Positions 7,525 to 16,122 of a stretch of 64,000 nucleotides of DNA are shown one piece after another. The stretch is from CAYFZO01 sp965211995 (GTDB lineage Bacteria; Pseudomonadota; Gammaproteobacteria; Poriferisulfidales; Oxydemutatoraceae), in the NCBI GenBank assembly GCA_965211995.1, contig OZ243040.1:744001-808000 (forward strand), written 5' to 3'. The stretch's first letter is position 1. Each line of letters begins with the position of its first letter. The position numbers were made by a program, and so were the translations under genes. The notes under the pieces were generated by a model that had not been told where the DNA came from, ran no database searches, and saw only the letters and a program-made list of their open reading frames with translations.

Positions 7525-8306
7525 GCGTCGTCCGCCCACGCCGCGGATTCATCGGAGCGCAGCGTCAGGATCTCGTGCCCGCAAGCGGTGACGAGCACGG
7601 TGTGCTCCCACTGCGCCGACAGCGAGTGATCCCCGGTCACGACCGTCCAGCCGTCGTTCAGCAATTTCACGTGGCGCTTGCCGGCGTTGATCATCGGCTC
7701 GACCGTGAACGTCATGCCGGGCCGCAGTTCGAGGCCGGTGCCGGGTTTGCCGTAATGGAGCACCTGCGGTTCCTCGTGGAATTCACGCCCGATGCCGTGG
7801 CCGCAGTATTCGCGCACGACGCTGTAGCGCCGCCGCTCGACAAACTGCTGGATCGTATGACCGACGTCGCCGAGGCGCACGCCGGGCTTGATCGCCGCAA
7901 TCCCCCGGCGCATCGCGGCGTAAGTCGTGTCGATCAGGCGCAGCGCCTGCACGCCGGGTTTGCCGAGCGCGAACATCCGGCTCGAATCACCGTGGTAGCC
8001 GTCCTTGATCACGGTTACGTCGAGGTTGAGTATGTCGCCGCCCTTGAGTTTGCGTTCGCCCGGGATGCCGTGGCAGACCTGATGGTTCAGCGAGGTGCAG
8101 ATGGACTTCGGAAAACCTTTGTAATTCTTCGGCGCCGGGATGCAGCCGAGTTCGCCGGTGATGTAGTCGTCGCAGAGGCGGTCGAGTTCTTCGGTGGTGA
8201 CGCCGATGTGCACGTGTGCGGCGATCATTTCGAGCACCTGCGCGGCGGCGCGGCCCGCCGCGCGCATTTTCTCGATCTCCTCGCCGCTTTTGATCAGGGA
8301 TTCCAT
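7521..8306 (-). CDS. map: type I methionine aminopeptidase
   Basis: Map removes the initiator methionine from nascent proteins. The 261-residue enzyme is the short type Ia form without a zinc-finger extension. The dimetal site can be followed through LDVTVIKDGYHGDSSRMF (two aspartates), HGIGREFHEEPQVLHYG (histidine and glutamate) and FTVEPMINAG (glutamate). It is transcribed away from rpsB, a classic gammaproteobacterial arrangement, and its stop overlaps the dapC start, so the dap genes probably share its promoter. Confidence 0.97.
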   Translation of the reverse strand: MESLIKSGEEIEKMRAAGRAAAQVLEMIAAHVHIGVTTEELDRLCDDYITGELGCIPAPKNYKGFPKSICTSLNHQVCHGIPGERKLKGGDILNLDVTVIKDGYHGDSSRMFALGKPGVQALRLIDTTYAAMRRGIAAIKPGVRLGDVGHTIQQFVERRRYSVVREYCGHGIGREFHEEPQVLHYGKPGTGLELRPGMTFTVEPMINAGKRHVKLLNDGWTVVTGDHSLSAQWEHTVLVTACGHEILTLRSDESAAWADDA

Positions 8307-8364
8307 CGGGCTCCGGGGTCGTTCAGTTGAGTATTATCGTGCTATTTTCGGCGCAAGGCATATT

Positions 8365-8394
8365 TTGCGCCCGCGGCGGGGCTTATGGTATAAA
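8365..8394 (+). promoter_or_regulatory. promoter of the rpsB-tsf operon
   Basis: A -35 TTGCGC at 8365-8370 and a -10 TATAAA at 8389-8394 are separated by 18 bases. The -10 is preceded by TGG, giving an extended -10. The predicted start near 8401 leaves a leader of about 130 bases before rpsB. Confidence 0.6.
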
Positions 8395-8405
8395 GGCGCA
8401 CCCGC

Positions 8406-8480
8406 GGGAAGCCCGGCGTCGTTGACCCGGTGCTTCCCTAAAACGATCACGTGCCGCAAATCGCCCGTCGGGTGCCGCAA
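8406..8480 (+). promoter_or_regulatory. structured 5' leader of rpsB (candidate S2 autoregulatory element)
   Basis: The leader begins with a strong stem: GGGAAGCCCGG (8406-8416) pairs with CCGG-T-GCTTCCC (8427-8438) with one bulged base. A second possible stem follows, CGCCCGT (about 8462) with ACGGGCG (about 8487). Gammaproteobacterial rpsB leaders carry a structure through which free S2 represses rpsB-tsf. The position fits, but I cannot confirm that the consensus structure is present. Confidence 0.45.
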
Positions 8481-8533
8481 GGTCAACGGGCGGGGCGCGT
8501 GAGAGCTGCAACCCGGCAACCAGGAGGCTTGCG

Positions 8534-9568
8534 ATGGCGGAGCCCAATATCCGTCAGATGTTCGAGGCCGGTGTCCATTTCGGCCACCAGGCGCGATTCT
8601 GGAACCCCAAGATGGCTCCCTATATTTATGGGGAGCGCAACAAGATCCATATCATAGATCTGGACACGGTGCTGCCGATGTTCAAGTCGGCGCTCGACTA
8701 CCTCAAGAAAGTCGGCGCGTCCGGCGGCAAGATCCTGTTCGTCGGCACCAAGCGCGCGGCCAGAGACTCGATCGTAAAACACGCCCAACGCTGCGGCATG
8801 CCCTACGTCAACCACCGCTGGCTCGGCGGCATGCTGACCAATTTCAAAACCGTCAGGCTGTCGGTCAAGCGCTACACCAGCCTCGAAGAAGAACGCGAGA
8901 AAGGCGGGTTCGCGAAGCTCAGCAAGAAGCAGGCGCTGCGCCGCGACCGCGAGATCATAAAACTGAGCAGGAACATCGAAGGCATCAAGGACATGGTGCG
9001 GCTGCCCGACGCGATGTTCGTGATCGACGTCAGGCACGAGAAGATTGCGGTCAGCGAGGCCGCCAAACTCAACATCCCGATCATCGCGATGGTGGATACG
9101 AACAACTTTTTTGAAAACATCGACTATATGGTGCCCGGCAACGACGACGCGATCCGCGCGGTTGATCTGTACGTCTCGGCGGCCGCCGATGCGGTGCTCG
9201 CGGGCGTCGAGAAAAAAGAAGCCCGGGTGATTGAGATGAGGACCAAGGAGACGATCAAAGGCGTGATCAAAGTGTCGTCCAAAGCCCCCCGCAAAACCGG
9301 GGAGCAGACGGAAGAAAAAGCGAAGGAGAAATCCGCGCAAACACCCGCGGAACCGGCGCGCAGCACGCTCAGGAAAACCACGGACAAAAACGCCGGCAAG
9401 GAAGGCAAGGCGAAGCCGAAAGTGAGGATGCGCGGCTTCGGCCTGCTCAAGAGACCCAAGGAGAATCAAGCCGGGGAGAAACAAGCCGGGGAGAAACAGC
9501 AGGGCCAGAAGGAAGACGGCGGTGCGGCAAAACAAACCTCAGCCGACGCCGAGCCGGATAAGAACTGA
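8534..9568 (+). CDS. rpsB: 30S ribosomal protein S2 with a long charged C-terminal tail
   Basis: S2 binds the 30S subunit near the neck and helps recruit S1. Residues 1 to about 240 are a normal S2 (MFEAGVHFGHQARFWNPKM, HRWLGGMLTNFKTV, DTNNFFENIDYMVPGNDDAIRA). The remaining roughly 100 residues are a lysine/glutamate/glutamine-rich, probably disordered extension. This makes the protein 344 residues against about 241 in E. coli. The tail ends with short repeats of AGEKQ, encoded by a 15-bp direct repeat near 9467-9496. The ATG at 8534 follows AGGAGG at 8522-8527. tsf starts 16 bases after the stop. Confidence 0.96.
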   Translation: MAEPNIRQMFEAGVHFGHQARFWNPKMAPYIYGERNKIHIIDLDTVLPMFKSALDYLKKVGASGGKILFVGTKRAARDSIVKHAQRCGMPYVNHRWLGGMLTNFKTVRLSVKRYTSLEEEREKGGFAKLSKKQALRRDREIIKLSRNIEGIKDMVRLPDAMFVIDVRHEKIAVSEAAKLNIPIIAMVDTNNFFENIDYMVPGNDDAIRAVDLYVSAAADAVLAGVEKKEARVIEMRTKETIKGVIKVSSKAPRKTGEQTEEKAKEKSAQTPAEPARSTLRKTTDKNAGKEGKAKPKVRMRGFGLLKRPKENQAGEKQAGEKQQGQKEDGGAAKQTSADAEPDKN

Positions 9569-9583
9569 ACGGGAGGCGGGGTT

Positions 9584-10462
9584 ATGCGGATAACGGCGGC
9601 GATGGTCAGGGAACTGCGCGAGAGAACCGGCGTCGGCATGATGGAATGCAAGCGCTTTCTGGTCGAGGCCGGGGGCGATATCGAGCGTGCGCTCGAGTTG
9701 CTGCGCAAGTCCGGGCGGGGCAGGGCCGACAGGAAAGCGGGCCGCACCGCCGCCGAAGGCGTGATCCTCATCGAGACCGGCGGCAGGACGCACGTGCTGG
9801 TCGAGATCAACTGCGAAACCGACTTCGTCGCGCGCGACGAGCAGTTTCAGGCTTTCGCCAAGGCGGTCGCGCAGGCGATATTGGAACACGCGCCCGCCGG
9901 ACTCGAGGAGGTCGCCGCACTTGAAACCGCAGGCGGCAGCGTCGAGCAGAGGCGGCTTGAATTGGTCGGCAAGATTGGCGAGAACGTTCAGGTGCGCCGC
10001 TTCGAGCGCGTATCCCTGCACGGCGACGTGGCGGCGGTGTACCTGCACAGCGGCAGGATCGGCGTGCTGGTGGACCTGAGCGGCGGCGACGAGGCGCTTG
10101 CGCGCGATGTCGCGATGCACGTTGCCGCAAGCCGGCCGCTGTGCGTGTCGGAAAAAGACGTCCCCGCCGGCGTGCTCGACAAGGAGCGGGCGGTGCTGCG
10201 GACTCAGGCTGAGGCAAGCGGCAAGCCGCCCGAGATCGTCGAGAAGATGGTGCAAGGCAGACTGCGCAAGTTCCTGTCCGAAGTGACTTTGCTGGGGCAG
10301 CCGTTCGTCAAGGACCCGGACCAATCGGTCGCGGAATTGCTGAAGCCGCGCGCCGCCGTGGTCAACGCGTTTTACCGCTTTGAGGTCGGCGAGGGGATCG
10401 AGAAGAAGCAGGAGGACTTCGCCGCGGAGGTCGAGGCGCAGGTCAAAGCCGCCGGGGCTTAA
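9584..10462 (+). CDS. tsf: elongation factor Ts
   Basis: EF-Ts regenerates EF-Tu-GTP by nucleotide exchange. The 292 residues show the N-terminal UBA-like domain (RERTGVGMMECKRFLVEAGG, then ALELLRKSGRG) and the EF-Tu-contacting TDFVARDEQF motif near residue 80. The two core subdomains and the C-terminal QPFVKDPDQSV segment follow. Length is usual for the family. It is cotranscribed with rpsB. The 95 bases to pyrH contain no obvious terminator, so transcription may continue into pyrH and frr. Confidence 0.97.
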   Translation: MRITAAMVRELRERTGVGMMECKRFLVEAGGDIERALELLRKSGRGRADRKAGRTAAEGVILIETGGRTHVLVEINCETDFVARDEQFQAFAKAVAQAILEHAPAGLEEVAALETAGGSVEQRRLELVGKIGENVQVRRFERVSLHGDVAAVYLHSGRIGVLVDLSGGDEALARDVAMHVAASRPLCVSEKDVPAGVLDKERAVLRTQAEASGKPPEIVEKMVQGRLRKFLSEVTLLGQPFVKDPDQSVAELLKPRAAVVNAFYRFEVGEGIEKKQEDFAAEVEAQVKAAGA

Positions 10463-10557
10463 GCGGGGTCTGAGTGCGTGCGGCGCCCGCGGCCGTTGCC
10501 GCAGCAAGGTTGAGTTCGGAGTTGAGAGCGGAAGTCGAGAGTGGAGGTCGGGAGCGG

Positions 10558-11289
10558 ATGGGAAGGCAGGCGTATCGGCGGGTGTTGTTGAAGTTGAGCG
10601 GGGAAGCCCTGGCCGGCGAGTCCGCCGCCGGCATGGATTCCGACATGCTGCGTTTCATTGCCGCGGAGATCGCCGCGGTCAACGCGCTCGAGGTCGCAAT
10701 CGCGGTGGTCATCGGCGGCGGCAATCTGGTGCGCGGACAAACGCTCGCGGATTCCGGCATGGACCGGGTCACCGGCGATCAGATGGGCATGCTCGCGACA
10801 ATCATCAACGCGCTGGCTTTGCAGGATGCGTTTGAAAAGGCCGGCCTCGAGGTGCGCGTGATGTCGGCGGTGCGGGTGAACGGCGTGTGCGAGGGGTACA
10901 TCCGCCGCCGCGCGCTCAGGCACCTCGAGAAAGGACGCGTGGTCGTATTCTCAGGCGGCACGGGCAGTCCTTTTTTTACCACCGACACCGCCGCCGGCCT
11001 GCGCGCCAGCGAGATCGGCGCGGAGTTGATGCTCAAGGCGACCAAAGTGGACGGGGTGTACGACCGCGACCCGGTCAAGCAGCCGCACGCGAAACTCTAC
11101 CGGCGGCTGTCGTACGACCGGGTCTTGTCGCAGCACCTCGCGGTGATGGACGCGACCGCGGTGGTGATATGCCGCGACAACGATATTCCGGTCAGGGTGT
11201 TCAATATTTTCCAACCCGGCGGCTTTGAGCGTATCGTGCGCGGCGGGGAAATCGGCACCCTGGTTGCGGCGGGAGACGGTGATGATTGA
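10558..11289 (+). CDS. pyrH: uridylate kinase PyrH
   Basis: PyrH phosphorylates UMP to UDP as a hexamer of the amino acid kinase fold. The 243 residues contain RVLLKLSGEALAGE (phosphate-binding start), VVIGGGNLVRG, DQMGMLATIINALAL, FSGGTGSPFFTTDTAA and LMLKATKVDGVYDRDP. I placed the start at the ATG at 10558, which follows GGAGGTCGGGAG and gives the normal N-terminus. A longer in-frame reading from 10474 would add 28 residues of no family resemblance. The stop overlaps frr by 8 bases. Confidence 0.96.
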   Translation: MGRQAYRRVLLKLSGEALAGESAAGMDSDMLRFIAAEIAAVNALEVAIAVVIGGGNLVRGQTLADSGMDRVTGDQMGMLATIINALALQDAFEKAGLEVRVMSAVRVNGVCEGYIRRRALRHLEKGRVVVFSGGTGSPFFTTDTAAGLRASEIGAELMLKATKVDGVYDRDPVKQPHAKLYRRLSYDRVLSQHLAVMDATAVVICRDNDIPVRVFNIFQPGGFERIVRGGEIGTLVAAGDGDD

Positions 11290-11839
11290 CAAAATAGAAC
11301 AGCACGCCGCAAGCAGAATGAAGAAAAGCATCGCGGCATTGAAGAGCGAACTCGCGAAGATCAGAACCGGGCGGGCGCATCCGAGTTTGCTCGACCACGT
11401 CACGGTCGAATACTACGGCGCCAAAGTGCCGCTTGAGCAGGTGGCGAGCATCACCGCCGAGGACGCGACGACCCTGAAGCTCAGCGTGTGGGAGAAGCAA
11501 AGCATCGAAGCGGTCGAAAAAGCGATCATCAACTCCGACCTCGGACTCAATCCGGTGGTCAGCGGCGTGGTGGTGCGCGTGCCGGTGCCGCCGCTGACCG
11601 AGGAGCGGCGCAAGAGCCTGGTCAAGGTCGTGCGCCGGCACGGCGAGGCGGCCAGGGTGTCGCTCAGGAACATTCGCAGAGACGCGAATCAACACTTCAA
11701 AGACGCGTTGAAAGCAAAGGAAATATCCCAGGACGAGGAAAAGGCGGGGGAGAAGAACATGCAGAAGATGACCGACCGCTACGTTGTCGAAGTGGACGCG
11801 GTGCTCTCCGACAAAGAAAAAGACCTGATGACCGTTTGA
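11282..11839 (+). CDS. frr: ribosome recycling factor
   Basis: RRF splits the post-termination ribosome together with EF-G. The 185-residue protein has the expected length. The long three-helix bundle is interrupted by the small beta domain; motifs are LAKIRTGRAHPSLLDHVTVEYYG, VWEKQSIEAVEKAI and RVPVPPLTEERRKSLVK, ending DEEKAGEKNMQKMTDRYV. The ATG at 11282 lies inside the pyrH end, so translation is coupled. The 76-base gap to uppS shows no clear terminator. Confidence 0.97.
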   Translation: MIDKIEQHAASRMKKSIAALKSELAKIRTGRAHPSLLDHVTVEYYGAKVPLEQVASITAEDATTLKLSVWEKQSIEAVEKAIINSDLGLNPVVSGVVVRVPVPPLTEERRKSLVKVVRRHGEAARVSLRNIRRDANQHFKDALKAKEISQDEEKAGEKNMQKMTDRYVVEVDAVLSDKEKDLMTV

Positions 11840-11915
11840 TCTCGCCGGTTTCGATCTGCGGACCCCCGCGTGACCCGCGGAGTTAACGGCCATTGCACTT
11901 AAATTTAAATCCGGT

Positions 11916-12662
11916 ATGAACTCGCAGCAGGCTGAACACGTCGCCGTGATTATGGACGGCAACGGGCGGTGGGCGCGGGAGCGCGGCAAAGCCCGGATTT
12001 CCGGCCACCGCCGCGGCGTCGAAGTCGCGCGCGCGATTGTGCGCGCGAGTCCCGGTCTCGGCGTCTCGACCCTGACCCTGTTCGCTTTCAGCACCGAGAA
12101 CCGGCGGCGGCCCCGGGCCGAAGTGTCCGCGCTGATCGAATTGTTCGCCGAGGCCCTGCGCAAGGAAATTGACGAACTGGTTGAAAACGGCGTGCGCTTG
12201 AAGTTTCTCGGCGACCGGTCGTTTTTCAGCAAGAGTTTTCTGAACGGCGTGCGCGAAGCCGAAGCGCGGACCGCAAACCTCGGCGGCCTGCGCCTGAACG
12301 TCGCGGTCAATTACAGCGGCCGCCGGGATATCGCAAACGCGGTGCTGGGTGCGCTTGCCGCGGGTGCGTTCGACGCCGGCGCCGACGGCGACACCGTCGA
12401 ACGGGCGCTGTCGCGCGGCCTCGACACCGGCGACGCCGACCTGCTGATCAGAACCGGCGGCGAATGCCGGCTCAGCAATTTTCTGCTGTGGCAGAGTGCA
12501 TACGCCGAACTGTATTTCACCGACGCGCTGTGGCCCGACTTCGGTGAGGAGCAATACGCCGCCGCGCTCGCCTGGTACGCCAACCGCGAACGTCGCTTCG
12601 GGCGGACTTCCGGGCAGTTGCGGCGGGCGGCTTCGGTGAACGTTGCCGGGAACGCCGAATGA
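11916..12662 (+). CDS. uppS: undecaprenyl diphosphate synthase
   Basis: UppS extends farnesyl diphosphate with eight isopentenyl units in cis to give undecaprenyl diphosphate, the carrier lipid for peptidoglycan. The cis-prenyltransferase signatures are present: HVAVIMDGNGRWARERGK with the catalytic aspartate, GHRRGVEVARAIV, LTLFAFSTENRRRP, and the C-terminal DLLIRTGGECRLSNFLLWQ with YTELYF-like YAELYFTDALWPDF. At 248 residues it is full length. Its stop overlaps the cdsA start by 4 bases. Confidence 0.97.
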   Translation: MNSQQAEHVAVIMDGNGRWARERGKARISGHRRGVEVARAIVRASPGLGVSTLTLFAFSTENRRRPRAEVSALIELFAEALRKEIDELVENGVRLKFLGDRSFFSKSFLNGVREAEARTANLGGLRLNVAVNYSGRRDIANAVLGALAAGAFDAGADGDTVERALSRGLDTGDADLLIRTGGECRLSNFLLWQSAYAELYFTDALWPDFGEEQYAAALAWYANRERRFGRTSGQLRRAASVNVAGNAE

Positions 12663-13480
12663 GCGCGCGCGGCGCACACGCGCAGGAGCGTCTGCGCGTC
12701 GTCACCGGCCTCGCGCTGACGGTCGCGGTGATCGCGGTCGTGCTGTTGTTCGCCACCGCTTGGCTGGCGCTGGCTTTCGGCGTTGTCGCCGCGGTCGCGG
12801 CGTGGGAATGGGAGTATTTGCTGAGCACGCGCGACCGGGCGGCCGCGGTCGCGGCCGCGGTGCTGGCCGCGCTGCTCGCGGCGCTGTGGTCGGCCGCGGC
12901 CGCGCCGTTGTTCGAAGCCGCGGTGTACGCCGCCGCGGTCTGGTGGCTTTTTCTATTCGTGCTGATCTCGGCCTACCGCGAAAGTTGGCGCGGCGGCGCC
13001 TGGCTGCACCACTGCCTCCGCGCCGGCTTGCCGGTGGCGTTGGCGGGCGCGTGGACGGCGCTGGTGCTACTGCACCAGATCAGTGCCGCGTGGTTGCTGT
13101 ACCTGCTGCTGCTGGTCGCGGTGTCGGACGTCGGCGCCTATTACGTCGGCCGCCGCTGGGGCCGGCGCAAACTCGCGCCTGAGCTGAGCGCCGGCAAGAC
13201 CGTCGCGGGGCTGTGGGGCGGACTCGCGTGCGCGGTGCTGCTGGCCGCCGCCGCGGGGTCGGCGGCGATGGATTCATGGCTCGGCACGCTCGAACTGGTG
13301 CTGCTGAGCCTGTTCACGGTGCTGGTCGGGGTCGTCGGGGATCTCGGCGTCAGTCTGCTCAAGCGCCACGCCGGGCGCAAGGACAGCGGCTCGCTGCTGC
13401 CCGGACACGGCGGCGTGCTCGACCGCATAGACAGCACGCTCGCGGCGGCGCCGATGTTTTTGCTGGCGTTGCGCTGGTAG
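12659..13480 (+). CDS. cdsA: phosphatidate cytidylyltransferase
   Basis: CdsA makes CDP-diacylglycerol from phosphatidic acid and CTP in the inner membrane, the precursor of all bacterial phospholipids. The 273-residue protein is mostly hydrophobic with about eight membrane segments. It ends with the family signature GDLGVSLLKRHAGRKDSGSLLPGHGGVLDRIDS (around residues 220-252), which holds the metal-binding aspartates. The upstream half contains long Ala/Val runs. It overlaps uppS and is followed 23 bases later by dxr. Confidence 0.95.
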   Translation: MSARGAHAQERLRVVTGLALTVAVIAVVLLFATAWLALAFGVVAAVAAWEWEYLLSTRDRAAAVAAAVLAALLAALWSAAAAPLFEAAVYAAAVWWLFLFVLISAYRESWRGGAWLHHCLRAGLPVALAGAWTALVLLHQISAAWLLYLLLLVAVSDVGAYYVGRRWGRRKLAPELSAGKTVAGLWGGLACAVLLAAAAGSAAMDSWLGTLELVLLSLFTVLVGVVGDLGVSLLKRHAGRKDSGSLLPGHGGVLDRIDSTLAAAPMFLLALRW

Positions 13481-13503
13481 CCGCCGCGGCGAAGGAGCGA
13501 GGC

Positions 13504-14691
13504 ATGAAACAGCGCGCGATCACCGTACTCGGAGCGACCGGCAGTGTCGGCGTCAGCACGCTCGACGTGATCGCGCGTCACCCCGGGCGTTACCGCGTGT
13601 TCGCGCTGACCGCGCATACGAACGTGGCTCTGCTCGGCGAGCAATGCGCGCGTTTCAAGCCCGACTACGCCGTCGTCGCCGACGCCACACGGGTTGACGC
13701 GCTGCGCCGGCGCCTCGGCAAACTCAGGACGCAGGTGCTCGGCGGCGCCGACGCACTCACTCAGGTCGCGGCCGACGAGCGTTGCTCCACCGTGCTCGCG
13801 GGCATCGTCGGTTCGGTCGGGCTCGCGCCGACGCTCGCCGCGGTGCGCGCGGGCAAGCGCGTGCTGCTTGCGAACAAGGAGGCGCTGGTCATGGCGGGGC
13901 CGTTGTTCATGCGCGCGGTGCGCGAAAACAACGCGGTTCTGCTGCCGGTGGACAGCGAGCACAACGGCGTGTTTCAGTGCCTCGCTCAATGCGCGGGGCG
14001 GGATTCGGGGCAGCCGCTGAGTCAGGCGGTCGCCAAGATCGTGCTGACCGCGTCGGGCGGCCCGTTTCTCGACGCGCCGCCGGACTCGCTCGCGGCTGTG
14101 ACGCCTGAGCAGGCGTGCGCGCATCCGAACTGGGACATGGGCGCGAAGATCTCGGTGGATTCCGCGACGATGATGAACAAGGGGTTGGAAGTGATCGAAG
14201 CGTGCCGGCTGTTCGAACTCCCGCCCGCGCAGGTCGAGGTGGTCATACACCCGCAAAGCGTGCTGCACGCGATGGTCGCGTTCAAGGACGGCAGCGTCGT
14301 CGCGCAGATGGCGCAGCCGGATATGCGCGTCCCGATCGCGTGCGCGCTGGCGTGGCCCGAACGGATCGAAAGCGGCGTCGGCGCGCTGGACCTCGCGCGC
14401 TGCAATGCGCTGCATCTGCGCGAGGTGGATGAGCAGCGGTTCCCGTGTCTGGCGCTGGCCTACCGGGCGATGCACGCGGGCGACGCCGCGGTGGTCGCGC
14501 TGAACGCGGCCAACGAGGTCGCGGTCGCGGAGTTTCTGGCGGGGCACCTGCGTTTCGACCGCATCTCCGGGGTTGTGCGCGAGACGCTCGACGCGACCGC
14601 GGTGCAGCCGGTGGACACCCTTGAAGCGGTGACCGCGGCGGACTCGGCGGCGCGCAAGAAGGCGCGGACGGCGGTGCGGGAACGGCAGTAG
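13504..14691 (+). CDS. dxr: 1-deoxy-D-xylulose 5-phosphate reductoisomerase
   Basis: Dxr converts deoxyxylulose phosphate to 2-C-methyl-D-erythritol 4-phosphate with NADPH, the first committed step of the MEP isoprenoid pathway that feeds UppS. The 395 residues show the NADPH motif ITVLGATGSVGVSTLDVI at the start, VLLANKEALVMAG, LPVDSEHNGVFQCL with metal ligands, TASGGPFLD, HPNWDMGAKISVDSATMMNKGLEVIEA and NAANEVAVAEFL. The ATG at 13504 follows AAGGAGCGAG. Sequence upstream in the same frame lies over cdsA and is rejected. Confidence 0.97.
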   Translation: MKQRAITVLGATGSVGVSTLDVIARHPGRYRVFALTAHTNVALLGEQCARFKPDYAVVADATRVDALRRRLGKLRTQVLGGADALTQVAADERCSTVLAGIVGSVGLAPTLAAVRAGKRVLLANKEALVMAGPLFMRAVRENNAVLLPVDSEHNGVFQCLAQCAGRDSGQPLSQAVAKIVLTASGGPFLDAPPDSLAAVTPEQACAHPNWDMGAKISVDSATMMNKGLEVIEACRLFELPPAQVEVVIHPQSVLHAMVAFKDGSVVAQMAQPDMRVPIACALAWPERIESGVGALDLARCNALHLREVDEQRFPCLALAYRAMHAGDAAVVALNAANEVAVAEFLAGHLRFDRISGVVRETLDATAVQPVDTLEAVTAADSAARKKARTAVRERQ

Positions 14692-14766
14692 TATGATGAC
14701 CGGTTTGAACCGGGCTTCCCGGCGGGCCTGCCGTTAAGCCGTTAAGTTTTTTGGAGGGGGAAGGCA

Positions 14767-16122
14767 ATGACGCTGCTCGTCAGCCTGTTCGCTTTTATCG
14801 TCGCGATCGGCGTGATCGTGTCGTTCCACGAATTCGGCCATTTTTGGACCGCGCGGCGGTTCGGCGTGAAAGTGCTGCGCTATTCGATCGGCTTCGGCAA
14901 GCCGCTGTGGCGCAGGCGCGGCAGCGACGGCACCGAATACATGGTCGCGGCGATCCCGCTCGGCGGCTACGTCAAGATGCTCGACGAACGCGAAGGCGCG
15001 GTCGAGCCGCATGAATTGCATCGCGCTTTCAACCGCAAATCTCTCGGTGTGCGCAGCGCGGTCGTCGCGGCGGGGCCGGCGTTCAATTTCATCCTTGCTT
15101 TCCTGCTGTACTATTTGATGTTCATGGTCGGCGTCTCCGGCATCAAGCCGGTTGTCGGCGAGGTCTTTCCCGGCGGCATCGCCGCGCGGGCGGGGCTCGC
15201 GCCCGGCGACCGCTTCGTCGAGATTTCGGGCGAGCCGGTGCGGAGTTGGGAGCAAACCCTGTTTGAATTGCTCGACGCCGGTTTCAAGCAGTCGTCGTTT
15301 GAAGTCGCGGTGGCCGAGCCCGACGGGGGCGTGCAGCGCCTCGTGTTCGACGTCGGCGGAGTCAACATGCTCGAGGATGACGACCTGCTGAAGCGGATCG
15401 GCTTCGAGCCGTGGCGGCCTAAGCCCGCGGCCGTGATCGGCGAGGTGATGTCCGGCGCCGGCGCGGCGCGCGCGCGGCTGCAGCCGGGCGATCTGATCGT
15501 TTCGTTTGCCGGGGCGGAGGTCGGGGATTGGACGGCGCTGGTCGCATTGGCGCGCGCGCGTCCGGGAGAGAACGTTATCGTCGGCGTTGTCAGGGACGGT
15601 CTGCGGTTTGACGCCGAACTTGAGGTCGGCGTCAACGAGGACGACGGCGCCGGCTATATCGGCGTGCGCCCGCGCGCCCGCGACTGGGGGGAGTTCAACG
15701 AGCGCTACGGCTCGTTCGTGCGTTACGGCCCGCTCGATTCGCTGCGGCGCGCAGCCGACAAGACCTGGCAGGTCACGGTGCTGACGGCTGAGATCATCAA
15801 GCGGTTGCTGCTCGGCGAGGCTTCGCTCGACAATCTCAGCGGGCCGGTCGGCATCGCCGAATACGCCGGCTTTTCGCTGCGGCGGGGGTTCGGCGCCTTT
15901 CTCGGCCTGCTCGCGCTGCTCAGCGTCAGCATCGGCCTGCTGAACCTGCTGCCGGTGCCGATGCTCGACGGCGGGCACCTGCTGTATTACCTGATCGAAT
16001 TCATCAAGGGGAAACCACTGTCTTTGCAGGCGCAATTGATCGGGCAGTGGGTCGGGATCTTCATGCTGGGCTGCCTGATGGCGCTGGCGCTGTATAACGA
16101 TTTCAACCGCCTGTTCGGATGA
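14767..16122 (+). CDS. rseP: site-2 protease RseP
   Basis: RseP is an inner-membrane zinc metalloprotease that cuts the anti-sigma factor RseA after DegS, releasing sigma E, and also clears signal peptides. The first membrane segment carries HEFGH at residues 21-25, and the third zinc ligand lies in NLLPVPMLDGGHL near residue 400. Two PDZ domains occupy the periplasmic middle (around GEVFPGGIAARAGLAPGDRFVEI and GEVMSGAGAARARLQPGDLIVSF). The 451-residue length is normal. GGAGGGGG precedes the ATG, and the stop overlaps the bamA start. Confidence 0.96.
   Translation: MTLLVSLFAFIVAIGVIVSFHEFGHFWTARRFGVKVLRYSIGFGKPLWRRRGSDGTEYMVAAIPLGGYVKMLDEREGAVEPHELHRAFNRKSLGVRSAVVAAGPAFNFILAFLLYYLMFMVGVSGIKPVVGEVFPGGIAARAGLAPGDRFVEISGEPVRSWEQTLFELLDAGFKQSSFEVAVAEPDGGVQRLVFDVGGVNMLEDDDLLKRIGFEPWRPKPAAVIGEVMSGAGAARARLQPGDLIVSFAGAEVGDWTALVALARARPGENVIVGVVRDGLRFDAELEVGVNEDDGAGYIGVRPRARDWGEFNERYGSFVRYGPLDSLRRAADKTWQVTVLTAEIIKRLLLGEASLDNLSGPVGIAEYAGFSLRRGFGAFLGLLALLSVSIGLLNLLPVPMLDGGHLLYYLIEFIKGKPLSLQAQLIGQWVGIFMLGCLMALALYNDFNRLFG

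Noticed and set aside
13141..14547. 468-residue open frame on the minus strand
   Set aside because: It is antisense to cdsA and dxr. The dxr signatures on the plus strand are complete, so this is a shadow.
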